From assembly GCA_026985785.1 (NCBI GenBank), contig JALSPT010000198.1:1-29696 (forward strand): a stretch of DNA of 29,696 bases, written 5' to 3'. A program made the translations under genes and the position numbers. This document shows positions 29,033 through 29,696 of the stretch, piece by piece. Below the pieces are notes generated by a model. The model made no database searches. It had not been told where the DNA came from and saw nothing but the letters and a program-made list of their open reading frames with translations. Source of the DNA: Anaerolineales bacterium (GTDB lineage Bacteria; Chloroflexota; Anaerolineae; Anaerolineales; DRMV01). Each line of letters starts with the position of its first letter. The stretch's first letter is position 1.

Positions 29033-29696
29033 ATGAGTAAACGTTTTTGGTTTACGGTGTTTGCCCTATTGATCGTGGCGTCGATGGTATTGACGGCCTG
29101 CGGTCAAGCAGCAACACCGACCCCCGCGCCTCAGAAGACCGAGGCCCCGACGCAGGCGCCTAAGCCGACGACGCCTCCGCCGACCCCCACGCCCAAGCCG
29201 CACACTGGCGCGTGGGTGGATGAGGTCGTGGTGTCCACCTTCGACCAAGAGCAGGCGATTGCCCGCTTGAAGGCCGGCGATGTGGATATCTACGCCGACA
29301 CGCTCACTGACCCCGACCTGCTGAAAGAGGTCAAGAGCAACCCTGACCTGGAAGCCGCTCAGACGGCGACCGGTAGCATGGTGGACATCCACGTCAACCC
29401 CACCGAGTTTAAAGAAGGCTTCAACCCCTTCCATGACCCGAAGATTCGCGAAGCCTTGCACTGGCTGCTGGACCGCGAATACGTGGCCAAGAACATCCAG
29501 GGTGGGTTGGCGACGCCGATGTACACCGCGCTTTCGCCCAACATGCCTGAGTACGTCAACATCATCGACACGATGAAGGCATTGGAGGCGAAGTATCGCT
29601 ACAACCCCGAAAAGGGCCAGCAGGTGATCGCCGACCGCATGAAGGCTTTGGGCGCGGAGATGAAAGATGGCAAGTGGTACATGAACGGCGAGCCCG
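29033..29696 (+). CDS. ABC transporter solute-binding lipoprotein, family 5 (peptide/nickel type), 3' truncated by window edge
   Basis: The frame opens at ATG 29033, preceded by AGGAGG, and is still open at the window end (221 codons seen). The N-terminus is a lipoprotein signal ending in VLTAC (Cys23), followed by a Thr/Pro/Ala/Lys linker to about residue 57. The start of an SBP_bac_5-type domain is then seen: VVVSTFDQEQAIARLKAGDVDIYADTL, FHDPKIREALHWLLDREYVAKNI, then YNPEKGQQVIADRMKALGAEMKDGKWYMNGEP. This family delivers oligopeptides, nickel or sugars to Dpp/Opp-type importers. The N-terminal lobe is shorter than usual before the LDREYV block, which suggests a divergent member. The permease genes would be expected just outside the window. 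Confidence 0.88.
   Translation, partial: MSKRFWFTVFALLIVASMVLTACGQAATPTPAPQKTEAPTQAPKPTTPPPTPTPKPHTGAWVDEVVVSTFDQEQAIARLKAGDVDIYADTLTDPDLLKEVKSNPDLEAAQTATGSMVDIHVNPTEFKEGFNPFHDPKIREALHWLLDREYVAKNIQGGLATPMYTALSPNMPEYVNIIDTMKALEAKYRYNPEKGQQVIADRMKALGAEMKDGKWYMNGEP

Noticed and set aside
1..29696. tRNA, rRNA, tmRNA or insertion-sequence genes
   Set aside because: No cloverleaf-like segment, rRNA-like stretch or transposase frame could be recognised in the gaps; the 12-base 16S-end complement at 28946 is only a Shine-Dalgarno-like motif.

Overview
The window is a GC-rich, gene-dense bacterial chromosome segment that most resembles a Chloroflexota genome, probably class Anaerolineae. I infer this from the mix of gene content and style, not from a marker gene. 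The pointers are a secreted protein with a long Thr-Pro linker ending in an LPxTGF-sortase module, Thr/Pro-rich lipoprotein linkers, a lone VKOR, a small four-cysteine protein with an acidic tail, a Rho plus LysM/M23 pair, and some apparently leaderless genes. I see no phage, integrase, transposase, CRISPR array, rRNA or tRNA. Twenty-four protein genes are supported. Two of them are cut by the window edges: tatD on the left and a solute-binding lipoprotein on the right.

Layout: (1) 1-1685 (+): end of a TatD nuclease and a polyprenyl diphosphate synthase, overlapping by 4 bases, closed by a bidirectional terminator. (2) 1803-7303 (-): a branched-chain amino-acid type ABC transporter (binding lipoprotein, terminator, then livH-livM-livG-livF), followed by a CBS-CBS-ACT sensor protein with a perfect 15-bp inverted repeat in front of it. 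(3) 7463-16190 (-): a tightly packed run of scpA, a DUF255/thioredoxin-like protein, udk, a VTT/DedA-like membrane protein, an M20 peptidase, a large Cache-GAF-PAS histidine kinase and its OmpR-type response regulator. The run starts at an extended -10 box placed so that scpA should be leaderless. (4) 16191-16562: no gene; it holds a ~183-bp palindromic, MITE-like element and two further hairpins. (5) 16563-19157 (-): an 864-residue secreted protein made of a beta-propeller, a Thr-Pro linker, a DUF11-like domain, an LPRTG motif and a sortase domain. (6) 19158-19512: divergent promoter region. (7) 19513-24626 (+): a five-gene operon of rel, a VKOR-family protein, a small DUF1540-like acidic protein, a prolyl-tRNA-synthetase-like protein that lacks the aminoacylation motifs but keeps the editing and anticodon-binding domains, and thymidine kinase. 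(8) 24636-26321 (-): a histidine phosphatase and a PanE-like reductase. (9) 26389-28897 (+): rho with a structured leader containing a 39-codon ORF, then a LysM-M23 endopeptidase. (10) 28898 to the end (+): a clear promoter, an unusual leader, and a family-5 type solute-binding lipoprotein running off the window.

How the genes fit together: one theme is nutrient sensing and uptake (liv transporter, CBS-ACT protein, family-5 binding protein, M20 peptidase, Rel). Another is the cell envelope (sortase fusion, LysM-M23 hydrolase, VKOR for disulfides, polyprenyl carrier synthesis, Cache-type kinase). The two most interesting loci are the self-contained LPxTG-sortase fusion and the apparently non-aminoacylating ProRS paralogue encoded with the stringent-response enzyme. 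All functional assignments come from motifs read by eye; no database search was possible.
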